Of a stretch of DNA of 64,000 nucleotides, positions 17,472 through 29,386 are shown in pieces. The position numbers and the translations under genes were made by a program. The stretch covers positions 37,286 through 101,285 of the forward strand of contig VYFQ01000014.1 in the NCBI GenBank assembly GCA_009842325.1, written 5' to 3'. The notes under the pieces are model-generated. The model worked only from the letters and a program-made list of their open reading frames with translations, ran no database searches and was not told the DNA's origin. The stretch's first letter is position 1. Every line of letters starts with the position of its first letter. The stretch comes from Acidimicrobiaceae bacterium. Lineage in GTDB: Bacteria > Actinomycetota > Acidimicrobiia > Acidimicrobiales > Aldehydirespiratoraceae.

Positions 17472-18080
17472 ATGAAGAGAATCATGGCACTGACAGCCAT
17501 CGTGAGCGTGTTGGCCTTGTTTGTGCTTACCAGCCAGGCTTCGGCTCAGGACGGGCCGTTGCTCACAGCAGATCCGCCGGCCGTGCCTGGACCGGGGACA
17601 TACACCTTCACGCTCACCGGATCGGGCTGGAGTCCGGGCCTGGCGGTCTTCATCGTGCCGTGCTCGTATTCCGGCGAACAGCTCACGACCGCGTCGTCGG
17701 TCGAGGAAATGGCGGCCACCTTGGGGCCCATGGGCCAGGACGACTGCGTCCTTGCACCCATGGGTACAGCGGTCGTCGGCGGTGATGGCACCTTCACCGT
17801 AGAGGTCACCCACGATGTCCCGGCGAACTTCGTGTTCGGTGCCGGAGATGCCGCCGGCACTGAGGACGGCGCTGCTCCGGTCCTGTTCATCGCGGAGGAC
17901 ATGGGCGACGACATGGCCGACGACATGGCCGACGACATGATGCCGGAGGGTGCGGCCGAGACGGGCTTCGGCGGCATGGCCGGATCCGACGGCAACAGCG
18001 TGGCCGTCCCGCTGGCCGCCACCCTGGCGGCAGTAGTCCTGCTCGGCGGGGCTGCGATCGTCACTCGGCGTCACGCCTAA
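17472..18080 (+). CDS. Secreted surface protein with sortase-type C-terminus, copy 2
   Basis: A 202-residue paralogue of the gene 230 bases upstream with the same plan: signal peptide ending SQASA, a beta-rich domain (GTYTFTLTGSGWSPGLAVFIVPC, second Cys in DDC, GGDGTFTVEVT), an acidic linker lengthened by a repeated DDMADDM unit, then EGAAETGFGGMAGSDG, a hydrophobic helix and terminal RRHA. The last 45 residues are nearly identical to copy 1, whereas the domains differ at many positions, so the anchor is the more constrained part. AAAGGA precedes the ATG at 17472. The sortase gene starts 32 bases after the stop. Its role on the cell surface is unknown. Confidence 0.75.
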   Translation: MKRIMALTAIVSVLALFVLTSQASAQDGPLLTADPPAVPGPGTYTFTLTGSGWSPGLAVFIVPCSYSGEQLTTASSVEEMAATLGPMGQDDCVLAPMGTAVVGGDGTFTVEVTHDVPANFVFGAGDAAGTEDGAAPVLFIAEDMGDDMADDMADDMMPEGAAETGFGGMAGSDGNSVAVPLAATLAAVVLLGGAAIVTRRHA

Positions 18081-18111
18081 CAGACAACCAACCCGCTAGG
18101 GGCGGGAGTTC

Positions 18112-19008
18112 ATGGCGAACACCAAGCCCTCAGCGGCAAGACTGCGGACTGCGGCAGCGGCACTCATCGCCGCTGCCGTAGTCGCGTCCTGCAGCGCTAG
18201 CCCGCCGCGCACCGTCGTACCCGCGCCCGCCACTTCAACGTCGACGACCTCAAGCGACACCGCTGCCGCCGACCCCGCGGCCACAGCCGCTCAAGAGTCG
18301 ACACCGACGGTCGCGACGGAAGCACCGGAAGCCGCGACGGAGATGTCGACGACCGATGCAACAGCGCCCGCGACCGACACAGAAGCGCCGACGCCCAGCG
18401 CAGGAACGACGCTCATCGCGGTGGAGCCATCGGCCTCGGTCGCTGAACCGGCCGTGGCCCCCGTAACCACCGCCACTGGTGCCGGTATCGCCGCCGCGTC
18501 GTGGGACTACTCGCCGTTGGTGGACCACTTGAGCCTCGACGCGGTCACCGACGCACGGATGCAGGCGCCCAACCCCGCGGTCATCCGCATCCCGAGACTC
18601 GAGGTGGAAGCCTCGATCATCCCCCTCGGCCTTCAAGAAGACGGCTCGATCGAGGTACCGGAGGACCCGGACCAGGCGGGCTGGTGGCTGGGCGGCCCCG
18701 AGCCGGGCGAGACGGGTCCCGCCGTGATTCTCGGCCATGTGGACTCCCAGGAGGAGGGGCCGGCCGTGTTCTTCTACCTTCAGTACCTGGACCCCGGTGA
18801 CGAGATCCACATCGACCGGGTGGACGGATCGACGATCACCTACGTGGTCGAGTCGACCGAGCGTCACAACAAGGACGAGTTTCCCACCGACGCCGTCTAC
18901 GGGCCGACCGAAGCGCCGACGCTGAGGCTGGTCACCTGCGGCGGGGACTTCGACTTCGGCGTGAGGACCTACGAGGACAACGTGATCGTCTTCGCCTCAC
19001 TGGCCTGA
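18112..19008 (+). CDS. Class F sortase with lipoprotein-type signal
   Basis: Transpeptidase of 298 residues expected to cleave and attach sorting-signal proteins; the two genes upstream are its likely substrates. The catalytic domain (about residues 150-298) has the class F pattern: IPRLEVEASI, PAVILGHVDS with His209, LRLVTCGG with Cys276 and GVRTYEDN with Arg285. The N-terminus is a signal peptide ending AAVVASC, a plausible lipobox with Cys27, followed by 100 residues rich in Thr, Ala, Ser and Pro. Most class F sortases are described with a membrane helix rather than a lipid anchor, so this is unusual. GGGAG precedes the ATG at 18112. Confidence 0.88.
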   Translation: MANTKPSAARLRTAAAALIAAAVVASCSASPPRTVVPAPATSTSTTSSDTAAADPAATAAQESTPTVATEAPEAATEMSTTDATAPATDTEAPTPSAGTTLIAVEPSASVAEPAVAPVTTATGAGIAAASWDYSPLVDHLSLDAVTDARMQAPNPAVIRIPRLEVEASIIPLGLQEDGSIEVPEDPDQAGWWLGGPEPGETGPAVILGHVDSQEEGPAVFFYLQYLDPGDEIHIDRVDGSTITYVVESTERHNKDEFPTDAVYGPTEAPTLRLVTCGGDFDFGVRTYEDNVIVFASLA

Positions 19009-19061
19009 CCAATACTTCGGGCACCACCGACACGCCGGGCCCGACGCCCCGCACCTGCTTC

Positions 19062-20702
19062 TCAAGCCACGACCGCGGTAATGACCTCCACATCGCGATA
19101 CTGACGGTGAGTCACCGATGTCGCGTAATGGTTCAACAACCGCAGCGCGGCATCACGTTCGACGACCGCCTCCAAGTCGCGTGCCTCGGGCTCCGACAGC
19201 AGCATGATGCGCTCTTGAAGGTTCTGGGCACCTGACGGCGCGGCCACGAACTCTGCTTCGATAGTGGCTCCCTGCAGGGTCACGGTCAGCCGAACCTGCC
19301 GGTTGGGGTCATATGAGTGGATGTCGGACTGGATCAGCACCATGAGCGCCTCCTCGGAGACTGCCGTCAGCCTGTCCTTGAGCTCCCCGCGGTCGACGGG
19401 CAAGCTCGAGACGAACTCCTTGATCTCGTCGGCACTGAAGGCGGCGAGCGCCAAGTCGACGCGGTGCCGTTCGGTGCGTAGCGCCCGTCGCGCCGTCAAC
19501 GCGATCAGCACGACGCTTCCAGCCGTGAGGCCGTTCATGGCATCAAGGCCCCTAGCGTCCCCCAGCACCGCCCCGGCGACCTCAAAGACGACTCCTGCGC
19601 CGATCGGTGCCCACAACACCGCCGGGGCGCCCCGCCCCTTGAACGGGCTGACCGCGACCAGCTTCGTTACCAGCACGAGCAGAACGGACACAAAGAACAC
19701 GACGATGACGGCCCGCGGCACCGCTATCAAGGCCGCCTGCAGTTTCGGGGATGCCGCCACTGCGACGAACACCGCAAGGAATGGGGCCCGGAGGCGTCGG
19801 GGATCTCCGCCGGTCTGAAACAGCGCAGCGGGCCCGGCCGGCGAATAGCCCAACGGAATGGTGCCGCCGATACCGGCGAGGACGCTCCCGGCACCGATCC
19901 GGGCATTGGCCCTCTGCACCTCCCTGAAGTCCAGCACCAACCGCCCGGAGGCCAGCTGCGTCATCAGCGACGACGAGTTGGCCCTGGCCACCTGCACCAG
20001 CGCCAGGATCACAAACGACGGAGCCAGCATCGCCACCGCCAACGGGTCGATGCCTCCGGTGGGAATCCACCCCGATGCGGGCAGGCCGATCCATGCCGCA
20101 TCAGCGACGAGATCTGCATCGTAAATTCCGTAGACGGCAGCCGCGGCGGCGCCAACCGCGAGCCCCACCGGCGGGGCCCATTGTTTCAACACAGGGGACC
20201 CGAGTCTGTTCATTGCGAAGATCACTGCGGCCGTGAGCGCCATGCACACCGGCACGGCGCCCGCCCATCGAGCGCCTGCTGGCGCATCGATGGCACGCGC
20301 GAATACCGGTAGAACCGATATGCATGCCAGCGCCACGAGGGTGATGGAGAAGCCCGGGGTGATGAACCTTCGTAGGTTCGCCAGCCACAGCCCGGCGGCG
20401 ATCTGAGACAGCCCGGCGACCACTACCAGTGCCGCCAGCGTCACGGCTCCGCCGAGCTCGAGGGCAAGCACGCAGAACGGGATGCTCATCGGGTCGGCCA
20501 CCGCGACATAGAGGCTGGTTGATCGCAGCGGGCCCACACGCATCATCGACATTGCGGTGACCGCGGCACCAACGACCAGCGAGGCAACGATGACCCACGA
20601 AGCGTCCGCGCCGCCGACAATCTCCACTACCAGGAGCGGCAGAAAAACTACCCGCGCCGCGGATTGAATCGAGACCTGGGCCGCAGTGCCGAGCGCACGC
20701 AT
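19062..20702 (-). CDS. NCS2-like nucleobase permease with an extra C-terminal cytoplasmic domain
   Basis: Membrane protein of 546 residues. Residues about 1-390 carry 12 or so hydrophobic segments and resemble uracil/xanthine permeases: TPGFSITLVALACISVLP and, in the second half, GIGGTIPLGYSPAGPAALFQTGG, which echoes the NAT signature although the usual QN pair is not there. Residues about 405-546 are hydrophilic; AVSEEALMVLIQ and LLNHYATSVTHRQY within it hint at a degenerate histidine-kinase/anti-sigma ATPase fold, an uncertain reading. Substrate is unknown. The gene stands alone, converging on the sortase gene. Confidence 0.65.
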   Translation of the reverse strand: MRALGTAAQVSIQSAARVVFLPLLVVEIVGGADASWVIVASLVVGAAVTAMSMMRVGPLRSTSLYVAVADPMSIPFCVLALELGGAVTLAALVVVAGLSQIAAGLWLANLRRFITPGFSITLVALACISVLPVFARAIDAPAGARWAGAVPVCMALTAAVIFAMNRLGSPVLKQWAPPVGLAVGAAAAAVYGIYDADLVADAAWIGLPASGWIPTGGIDPLAVAMLAPSFVILALVQVARANSSSLMTQLASGRLVLDFREVQRANARIGAGSVLAGIGGTIPLGYSPAGPAALFQTGGDPRRLRAPFLAVFVAVAASPKLQAALIAVPRAVIVVFFVSVLLVLVTKLVAVSPFKGRGAPAVLWAPIGAGVVFEVAGAVLGDARGLDAMNGLTAGSVVLIALTARRALRTERHRVDLALAAFSADEIKEFVSSLPVDRGELKDRLTAVSEEALMVLIQSDIHSYDPNRQVRLTVTLQGATIEAEFVAAPSGAQNLQERIMLLSEPEARDLEAVVERDAALRLLNHYATSVTHRQYRDVEVITAVVA

Positions 20703-20796
20703 AGCTCTAGCGGTACAAGACGAGTATCTCTCGGCGCGTCCAGTGCCGTCGATGAGGCCGCGGACCCCGCAGAGGGCTTGGAGGAGCCAGTCCGGC

Positions 20797-21198
20797 TTAG
20801 GATCCGGACTCTGCGAGCCGGCTGCGCAGGCCGTGGAGGCGCTTGCCCACCTCGACCTGGGTGTCCGCGACGCGTCGTAGGCCGTCGCGCAAGATCCCTA
20901 GACGCTCGATGCGGGCATCCAAAGCGTCGATGAGATCCCGGAACCGACCACCGGCATCGCCGTCGGCTGCCTCCAGCGCATCGCGCAAGGCGGTGACATG
21001 CTGGATGCGGTTGGCGAAGCCGTCGCCGTCCTGCCGCCGTTGTCGGGCCGCGGCGCCGGCGGCGAGAAGAGCGTCGAGCGCCTCGATCACGGCGCCAGCC
21101 GATTCTCCGGTCGCGAGCGATGCGGTGTCATCTGCGATGAGCGCGTCGAGCGCGTCGATCACGGCGCCAGCCGGATTGTCAATCGGGGCTTGGGTCAT
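20797..21198 (-). CDS. Small helical protein with internal repeat
   Basis: A 133-residue soluble protein I do not recognise. The N-terminal third contains two copies of an AGAVI-D/E-ALDALI unit (about residues 11-22 and 34-46), each followed by a few small residues; the rest is amphipathic helix, probably coiled coil, ending KRLHGLRSRLAESGS. GGAGG seven bases before the ATG at 21198 supports the start. The DNA behind the repeat is also duplicated (blocks near 21075 and 21149). No link to the neighbouring permease or lipoprotein genes is evident. Confidence 0.6.
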   Translation of the reverse strand: MTQAPIDNPAGAVIDALDALIADDTASLATGESAGAVIEALDALLAAGAAARQRRQDGDGFANRIQHVTALRDALEAADGDAGGRFRDLIDALDARIERLGILRDGLRRVADTQVEVGKRLHGLRSRLAESGS

Positions 21199-21374
21199 GC
21201 TTGGACCTCCATGGTCATTGCGACGGCGCCGTCACCTTAGAGCACGCGCGGATAGGTGCAAGCCAGCCGCGCCGGGACAGGGTGTTTCCCGCTCTTGTTC
21301 GCTGCGCTCACGGGCCGCTCGGGCCACGGCCTCGCCCGTATGCAGCCGATTCGCTCGCCTACTCGCTCGGCCTC

Positions 21375-23075
21375 TTAGGCGCGGCTCAAGCATGCGTCGA
21401 TCTCCGACGCCACGGGTGACAGCGCCACGAGATCGCAGAAGGTGGCCATCGACACGAGCCACCGCCCCTCGGCCAGTACCGCCTCACCGATCCGACCATC
21501 GAAGATGACCTGGTCGTTCAACAGGATCGAGTAGGCGACCTCGGCGGTTGTGCTAGAGGTGCGCGAGATCGAGTCGACTCGGCCCCGGACGGCGGCGCCC
21601 GTGTCCCCGGAGCTCTCGAACGTGAGGCGGGCGGCCTCCCGCATCCCGACAAAGTCCTCAATCTGGTCTATGCGCGCCTCGATGTCGGCGATGGACCCGT
21701 CGAAGAAGACCTCGAACGCGGTGGTGATCGCTTGGGCCGTGACCGGATCGACAGGCTGGCCCCCGGGTCCGGTCGGCGGCTCGGGCTGATCGGGCAGGGC
21801 CAGGTCCGATGCGGCCGGATCGACTGCGGCCGCAACACAGACCAGCGCGAGGGCCACGCCGGTGTGGTCGGACGGGAAGGCCAGCTCGCCGGGCGCCGGC
21901 TTGGCGTTGAACAGCCCGGTACCGCCGGCCACTGCGCAATCCCGGCCCGGAGCCGAGAACAGCAGGTAGTCGATGCGCCTGTGCTGGAGGCTGGCCGGAT
22001 CGGCCATGTCGGCCAGCGTCGTGTCGTCTCGCCCGGCCGTGCACCCCGCACCGGTGGCTGCATCGCATTCCGGATGTCCCGCGGCCAGATGCGAGTCCAC
22101 GAACGAGGCTTCTTCGAACACCGCTAACGTCGGACTGCCGGCGATGTCGTTCAGGTCGCCCCCGACGACGGTCGCTCCGCCGGGCACGGCCGCCTCGCGG
22201 GCGAACTCGAGCACCTGCCGGGCCTGGCACGTCCGCAGGCTCCCGGCCGGGTCGCACGGCGGCGGGCACAGCTCGACGCTGCAAGCCCGGTCGTCGCTCC
22301 CTGAGGCCAGGTGCGTGGTCAGGAAGTCGACCACCCCGATCGGCGACGCCACCCTCACCAGATACGCCGAGCGGAACCGATCAGCCAGCACCCGCCGCTG
22401 CGCACCGACCACCTCCAGCGTGGTCAGCACAACCTCCCGGTCCAACCCAGGATCGCCGTCCCAAACCACCTCGTAGCCACAGGCATCTACTCCAGCCTCC
22501 ATCAGGCCCACGATCCGCTCATTGGCCTCCTGCACCGACACCAGCTCCGGACACCCCGCCGCCACAAGCTGATCCATGAACAGAGCAACCCGCTCCGTCA
22601 CCGCACAAGAGTCACTATCCAGCGAACACCCAACCCCATGCAAGATGTTCTGACTAACAAACCGAACCGTCGCATACTCAACCAACTCCTCCTCTACAGC
22701 CTCGTCCTCGACCGCGGCCTCAGCCGGCTCGACGGGTTCCTCAGCGACCGGCTCAGCAGTCACCAGAGCCTCAGCAACAACCTCCGCGTCGTCATCAAGC
22801 TCCACAGCCGCGTCAGCGTCCAGCTCAGGCTCCACCGGCGCCGTTTCGACAACAGGCACAGGCTCCTCTCCTTCACCAGGCCCATCCGAACCACACCCAG
22901 AAGCGACCACCGAGAACACGAGCAAGACGGCTGCGGCGGCCCGGGCGGCGCCCCGCCAGGCCGGGGGGTGGCGACGGGTCCGGGCGGTCGACAATGGGCG
23001 AAGCCCGTCGACCGCACGGAGCCCGGCGACAGGACCCGCCGGCCGGGACGCCCCACCAGCAGGCCCAGACAACAC
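21375..23075 (-). CDS. Secreted lipoprotein of the endonuclease/exonuclease/phosphatase family
   Basis: Exported protein of about 566 residues. A hydrophobic run ending FSVVASGC is a likely lipobox, followed by an acidic Glu/Val/Ala linker of about 70 residues. The EEP domain then shows SQNILHG (metal/Asn motif), VQEAN, TTHLASGSDD, VGGDLNDIAG and a terminal SDHTGVALA, the full set of catalytic motifs, so it is probably a phosphodiesterase or nuclease outside the cell. A C-terminal 150-residue region resembles a small NTF2-like fold (weak). I chose the GTG at 23075, just after the gltD stop, with GAGG five bases upstream. About 30 codons before the lipobox are encoded by a dispersed repeat, so the start is uncertain. 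Confidence 0.75.
   Translation of the reverse strand: MLSGPAGGASRPAGPVAGLRAVDGLRPLSTARTRRHPPAWRGAARAAAAVLLVFSVVASGCGSDGPGEGEEPVPVVETAPVEPELDADAAVELDDDAEVVAEALVTAEPVAEEPVEPAEAAVEDEAVEEELVEYATVRFVSQNILHGVGCSLDSDSCAVTERVALFMDQLVAAGCPELVSVQEANERIVGLMEAGVDACGYEVVWDGDPGLDREVVLTTLEVVGAQRRVLADRFRSAYLVRVASPIGVVDFLTTHLASGSDDRACSVELCPPPCDPAGSLRTCQARQVLEFAREAAVPGGATVVGGDLNDIAGSPTLAVFEEASFVDSHLAAGHPECDAATGAGCTAGRDDTTLADMADPASLQHRRIDYLLFSAPGRDCAVAGGTGLFNAKPAPGELAFPSDHTGVALALVCVAAAVDPAASDLALPDQPEPPTGPGGQPVDPVTAQAITTAFEVFFDGSIADIEARIDQIEDFVGMREAARLTFESSGDTGAAVRGRVDSISRTSSTTAEVAYSILLNDQVIFDGRIGEAVLAEGRWLVSMATFCDLVALSPVASEIDACLSRA
22955..23046 (-). repeat. Dispersed 92-bp repeat, copy A (inside the lipoprotein gene)
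   Basis: On the minus strand it matches 36717-36810 with one substitution and two single-base gaps. Both gaps fall in the arms of an internal hairpin (GGTCGACGGG, loop CTTCG, then CCCATTGTCGACC), so the stem here is one base pair shorter but still paired. In this copy the repeat is read as the arginine-rich n-region of the signal peptide. No terminal target duplication was seen. Confidence 0.8.
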
Positions 23076-23077
23076 CC

Positions 23078-24541
<1,464 letters not shown>

Positions 24542-24557
24542 CAGTCTGCCGTCCCGC

Positions 24558-27500
24558 TCACCCGTGAGCCGCGGCCATCACCGCGGCCACCTCGTCGATG
24601 CCCTCGACCCTGGCCTGCTCGGCCGCCTGACGCACCCGCTTGTAGTCGATGGGCATCACCTTCACGAAGTTCCTGGATGCCGCGGCCCAGTCGCCGAGCA
24701 GACGCGCAGCCACCTCGCTGCCAGTCTCGTGGCGATGGCGCTCCACCCGGTGCCGCAGCCACACGAAGTCCTCGCCGTCGAGCTCCTCCAGCTCCACCAT
24801 CTCGGGATTCACCCGAACCGGCAACTTGCCGCCGGGGTCGTAGACGAAGGCGATACCGCCCGACATTCCGGCCGCGAAATTGCGGCCCACCGGGCCTAGG
24901 ACAACGGTGCGCCCGCCGGTCATGTACTCGCACCCGTGGTCGCCGACGCCTTCGACCACCGCGATGGCCCCGGAGTTGCGCACGCAGAACCGCTCCCCCA
25001 CCAGACCCCGCAGGTACATCTCGCCCGAGGTGGCGCCGTAGCCGATGACGTTGCCGGCGATGACGTTGCGCTCCGCCGCGAAGTTGGCGTCGGCCGGCGG
25101 TCGCACGACGATGCGACCGCCCGACAGGCCCTTGCCGACGTAGTCGTTGGCGTCGCCCTCGAGGCGCAGGGTTATGCCGCGGGGCACGAACGCCCCGAAG
25201 GACGTTCCGGCCGAGCCGGTGAAGTTAACGACGATGGTGTCGTCCGGCAGGCCGGCCGCGCCGTAGCGCTGGGTCACCTCGCTGCCCAGCAGCGTGCCCA
25301 CCGTGCGGTTGGTGTTGCGGATGGGAATGTCGATGGTCACCGGGCGGCTGTCCTCCAGAGCGCCCTCGGCCAGTTGGATCAGCATCTGGTCGAGGGCCCG
25401 GTCCAAACCGTGGTCCTGCTCCGCTCGCTGGTGGCGCACGGCATCCTCGGGGATGGTCGGCAGGTGCAGGATGGGCGTGAGGTCCAGGCCCGAGGCCTTC
25501 CAGTGGTCGACCGCGTCGGTCACGTCGAGCATCTCAACCTGCCCGACGGCCTCCTCGATGCTGCGGAAGCCGAGTTCCGCCAGCATCTCTCGCACCTCTT
25601 GGGCGATGAACTCGAAGAAGTTGACCACGAACTCGGGCTGTCCCGAGAACTTCTTGCGCAGTTCGGGGTTCTGGGTGGCCACGCCCACCGGGCAGGTGTC
25701 GAGGTGGCACACCCGCATCATCACGCAGCCCATCACCACCAGGGGCGCGGTGGCGAAGCCGAACTCCTCGGCTCCCAGCAGCGCGGCGATGACCACGTCG
25801 CGGCCGGTCTTGAGCTGGCCGTCGACCTGCACGACTATGCGGTCGCGCAGATCGTTGAGGAGCAGCGTCTGCTGGGTCTCGGCCAGTCCCAGCTCCCAGG
25901 GCGCGCCGGCGTGCTTGATGGATGTCAGCGGCGATGCTCCCGTGCCGCCGTCGTGGCCGGAGATGAGCACGACGTCGGCGTGGGCCTTGGACACTCCGGC
26001 GGCCACCGTGCCCACCCCCACCTCGGCCACCAGCTTGACGTGGATGCGGGCCGCGGGGTTGGCGTTCTTGAGGTCGTGGATCAGCTGGGCCAGGTCCTCG
26101 ATGGAGTAGATGTCGTGATGGGGCGGCGGGGAGATGAGACCGACCCCCGGCGTGGAGTGCCGGGTCTTGGCTATCCACGGGTAGACCTTGTGGCCCGGCA
26201 GCTGGCCGCCCTCGCCGGGCTTGGCCCCCTGGGCCATCTTGATCTGGATATCGTCCGCGTTGACCAGGTACTCGCTGGTCACGCCGAAGCGCCCCGACGC
26301 GGCCTGCTTGACCGCGCTGCGCCTCAAGTCACCGTTGGGATCTCTGACGTAGCGGTCGGCGTCCTCGCCGCCCTCGCCGGTATTGGACTTGCCCCCGATG
26401 CGGTTCATGGCTATGGCCAGCGTCTCGTGGGCCTCCTTGGAGATCGATCCGTAGCTCATGGCGCCAGTCGCGAACCGCTTGACGATCTCCGCCACCGGCT
26501 CGACCTCGTCGAGCGGCACCGACGGCCGCTCTCCGGTGCGGAACCGGAACAGCCCTCTCAGGGTGCCCAGGCGGCTGGACTGGTCGTCGACGCGCCGGGT
26601 GTACTCCCCGAAGATGTCGAAGCGACGCTCGCGGGTGGCGTGCTGGAGCTTGAACACGGTCTCGGGGTTGAACAGGTGGTACTCGCCCTCGCGTCGCCAC
26701 TGGTACTCGCCGCCGGCCTCGATGGTGCGGTGGGCCCGCCGGGTGGCATTCGCCGGGAAGGCCCGCCGGTGGCGCACCGCCACCGCAGCCGCGATCTCCT
26801 CCAGACCGATGCCTCCCAGGCGGCTGGCCGTTCCGGTGAAGTGCTTGTCCACCAGCTCGGGCCCCAGCCCGATGGCCTCGAATATCTGGGCGCCGGTGTA
26901 GGAGGCCACTGTGGAGATGCCCATCTTGGACATCACCTTGAGGACCCCCGCGCACGCAGCCTTGACGAAGTTGCGGTGCGCGGCCTCGACCCCCGTCGAC
27001 GGGTCCAGCCCGTGGAGTCCCTCCGAAACCATCTGCGTGATGGTCTCGAAGGCCAGGTAAGGGTTGACCGCGTTGGCGCCGTAGCCGAGATGGAGGCAGA
27101 GGTGGTGGACTTCGCGGGCGTCGCCGGACTCCGACACCAGCCCCACCCGGGTGCGGGTGCGCTCCCGCACCAGGTGCTGGTGCACGGCCGAGACGGCCAG
27201 CAGCGACGGGATGGGCGCCATCCGCTCGTCGCTGCCCCGGTCGGACACCACCAGGACGCTTGCTCCGGCGGCGATGGCGTCGGAGGCCGCGTCGCACAGC
27301 CCGTCCAGCGCCCGGCGGAGGCCGTCGCCCCCGTCGGCGACAGCGAAAAGGGCGGGCAGCACCTCCGTGCGGAAGTCCCCGAGACCCCCGGGCCCGTCGA
27401 TGCCGACCAGCCGGGCCAGCTCCTCGTCGGTGATGACCGGGCTGTCGAGGTGAACGGTCCGGCACGACGACGGCTGGGCGGCGAAGAGGTTGCCCTCACC

Positions 27501-29171
27501 GCCGACCCGGGCGTACAGCGAGGTGACCAGTTCCTCCCGGATGGCGTCCAGCGGCGGGTTGGTGACCTGCGCGAAGAGCTGCTTGAAGTAGTCGTAGATC
27601 GGCCGGGCCCGGTCTGACAGCACCGCCGGCGGCGTGTCGGTGCCCATCGAGCCCAACGCCTCCTTGCCGTCGATGGCCATGGGAGCCAGCAGCAGGCGGT
27701 GCTCCTCGTGGGTGTGGCCGAACATCTGCTGGCGCTGTATCAGCGACCCCTCGTCACGGTGGGTCACATCGCGCCGGGGCAGGTCGTCGACGTGCACCAG
27801 GTTCTGGTCCAGCCACTGGCCGTAGGGACGGGCCGAGGCTAGGCGGTCCTTGATCTCGTCGTCGCGCACGATGCGACCCTCGGCGGTGTCGATCAGGAAC
27901 ATGCGCCCGGGCTGCAGGCGTCCCTTCTCGACCACCGAGCTCTGGGGAACATCGATCACGCCAGTCTCCGACGCCATGACCACCAGACCGTCGCTGGTGA
28001 CCATGTAGCGCGAGGGACGCAGCCCGTTGCGGTCTAGGACCGCGCCGATCACGGTCCCGTCGGTGAACGCAATCGAGGCCGGGCCGTCCCAAGGCTCCAT
28101 CCGAGTGGCGTGGTACTGGTAGAAGGCCTTGCGCTCGGCAGTCATCTCGGCGTGATGCTCCCAGGGCTCGGGGATCATCATCAGGACCGCCTCGGCCACG
28201 GAGTAGCCGCCCAGTGTCAGTAGTTCGAGCACCTCATCGAAGCCGGCGGTGTCGCTGGCGCCGGGCGTGCAGATGGGGAAGGCCCTCTCCAGGCCCTCCA
28301 GCGACGGCGACGACAGCAGCGTCTCACGGGCCCGCATCCAGTTGCGGTTGCCGGCGATGGTGTTGATCTCACCGTTGTGGGCGATCATGCGGTAGGGGTG
28401 GGCCAGCGGCCACGACGGGAAGGTGTTGGTGGAGAAGCGGGAGTGGACCAGCGCCAGCGCGCTCTCGATCCGCTCGTCGCGCAGATCAGCGTAGAACGAC
28501 GTGAGCTGGCGGGACATCAGCATCCCCTTGTAGACCAGCGTCCGGGCACTGAGGCTCGGGAAGTAGACGCCGGTGTGGGGGGGTGCGGCGTTGCCTATCG
28601 CGGCGTCGTCGTCCTCGGCCGCCTCGTAGCCGGCGCCCTCCGGCCCGATCTCGTGCTCGATGCGCTTGCGCACGATGTAGACCCGCCGGTCCAGATCGAT
28701 GCCCGCGAGGTCGTCGCCGGCGATGAACACCTGACGGAAGCTGGGCATCGCCGCCCGCGAGCCCGATCCCAACACCGCGGTGTCGACGGGGACGTCCCGC
28801 CACCCGATCACATGGAGTCCCTCGGACCGCACGATGCGCTCCACCTGGGCCGCCGCCTTCTCGGCGTCATCCCGGGCGGGAGGCAGGAATCCGATACCGG
28901 TGGCGTACTGGCCCGCGGGCGGGAGTTCGTAGTCCACCACATCGCGCAGGAACCGATCCGGTATCTGGATCAGGATGCCGGCGCCGTCGCCGGTGAGCGG
29001 GTCGGCGCCCAGTGCCCCCCGATGCTCAAGATTGCACAGGGCCCGCACACCCAGAGACACCACGCTGTGGGAGGCCTGCCCGCTGATGTTGCACACGAAG
29101 CTGACGCCACAGGCGTCGTGCTCGTTCTGCGGGTCGTAGAGGCCCTGGGGCTGTGCGGGGTCGGCAGCCAT
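24558..29171 (-). CDS. gltB: Glutamate synthase (NADPH) large subunit
   Basis: Catalytic GOGAT subunit of 1537 residues, making two glutamates from glutamine and 2-oxoglutarate. The N-terminal amidotransferase nucleophile is the Cys in EHDACGVSF (near residue 21, so a short propeptide is removed). The FMN barrel contains [44 protein letters not shown] and [18 protein letters not shown]. The 3Fe-4S cysteines are in [22 protein letters not shown]-terminal beta-helix ([14 protein letters not shown]) closes it. Full length and intact. A 215-base spacer separates it from the trkH gene downstream of its start, and no strong promoter could be identified there. Confidence 0.97.
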   Translation of the reverse strand: MAADPAQPQGLYDPQNEHDACGVSFVCNISGQASHSVVSLGVRALCNLEHRGALGADPLTGDGAGILIQIPDRFLRDVVDYELPPAGQYATGIGFLPPARDDAEKAAAQVERIVRSEGLHVIGWRDVPVDTAVLGSGSRAAMPSFRQVFIAGDDLAGIDLDRRVYIVRKRIEHEIGPEGAGYEAAEDDDAAIGNAAPPHTGVYFPSLSARTLVYKGMLMSRQLTSFYADLRDERIESALALVHSRFSTNTFPSWPLAHPYRMIAHNGEINTIAGNRNWMRARETLLSSPSLEGLERAFPICTPGASDTAGFDEVLELLTLGGYSVAEAVLMMIPEPWEHHAEMTAERKAFYQYHATRMEPWDGPASIAFTDGTVIGAVLDRNGLRPSRYMVTSDGLVVMASETGVIDVPQSSVVEKGRLQPGRMFLIDTAEGRIVRDDEIKDRLASARPYGQWLDQNLVHVDDLPRRDVTHRDEGSLIQRQQMFGHTHEEHRLLLAPMAIDGKEALGSMGTDTPPAVLSDRARPIYDYFKQLFAQVTNPPLDAIREELVTSLYARVGGEGNLFAAQPSSCRTVHLDSPVITDEELARLVGIDGPGGLGDFRTEVLPALFAVADGGDGLRRALDGLCDAASDAIAAGASVLVVSDRGSDERMAPIPSLLAVSAVHQHLVRERTRTRVGLVSESGDAREVHHLCLHLGYGANAVNPYLAFETITQMVSEGLHGLDPSTGVEAAHRNFVKAACAGVLKVMSKMGISTVASYTGAQIFEAIGLGPELVDKHFTGTASRLGGIGLEEIAAAVAVRHRRAFPANATRRAHRTIEAGGEYQWRREGEYHLFNPETVFKLQHATRERRFDIFGEYTRRVDDQSSRLGTLRGLFRFRTGERPSVPLDEVEPVAEIVKRFATGAMSYGSISKEAHETLAIAMNRIGGKSNTGEGGEDADRYVRDPNGDLRRSAVKQAASGRFGVTSEYLVNADDIQIKMAQGAKPGEGGQLPGHKVYPWIAKTRHSTPGVGLISPPPHHDIYSIEDLAQLIHDLKNANPAARIHVKLVAEVGVGTVAAGVSKAHADVVLISGHDGGTGASPLTSIKHAGAPWELGLAETQQTLLLNDLRDRIVVQVDGQLKTGRDVVIAALLGAEEFGFATAPLVVMGCVMMRVCHLDTCPVGVATQNPELRKKFSGQPEFVVNFFEFIAQEVREMLAELGFRSIEEAVGQVEMLDVTDAVDHWKASGLDLTPILHLPTIPEDAVRHQRAEQDHGLDRALDQMLIQLAEGALEDSRPVTIDIPIRNTNRTVGTLLGSEVTQRYGAAGLPDDTIVVNFTGSAGTSFGAFVPRGITLRLEGDANDYVGKGLSGGRIVVRPPADANFAAERNVIAGNVIGYGATSGEMYLRGLVGERFCVRNSGAIAVVEGVGDHGCEYMTGGRTVVLGPVGRNFAAGMSGGIAFVYDPGGKLPVRVNPEMVELEELDGEDFVWLRHRVERHRHETGSEVAARLLGDWAAASRNFVKVMPIDYKRVRQAAEQARVEGIDEVAAVMAAAHG

Positions 29172-29386
29172 CGGTCTCCTCGCGGGAGGCTGGATCGTTG
29201 TTGGCAGCGCTTCTCAGGCAGAACTGGTGTGCCCGAACCGCGGCTTGCACGGCGGCGGAAGGGACGTCATTGGCCGCTCACCGCTCGAAACGCGTATAGA
29301 CAACCTACCGGACAGATCCACCAGACCGTCAAGCCGGGCTGTCCGTCAGCCGGCGCCATGGCGCCGCCAGCGGCGGGCTCGCCGGA

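Noticed and set aside
24936..27617. Very long plus-strand open frame (about 890 codons) opposite gltB
   Set aside because: It is the mirror of strongly biased third-codon positions in gltB; the protein has no recognisable domain and the sense gene is certain. The same applies to long antisense frames over cysNC (4089-5756), hppA (33953-35497 and 35522-36709) and RNase D/mobA (8766-10313).
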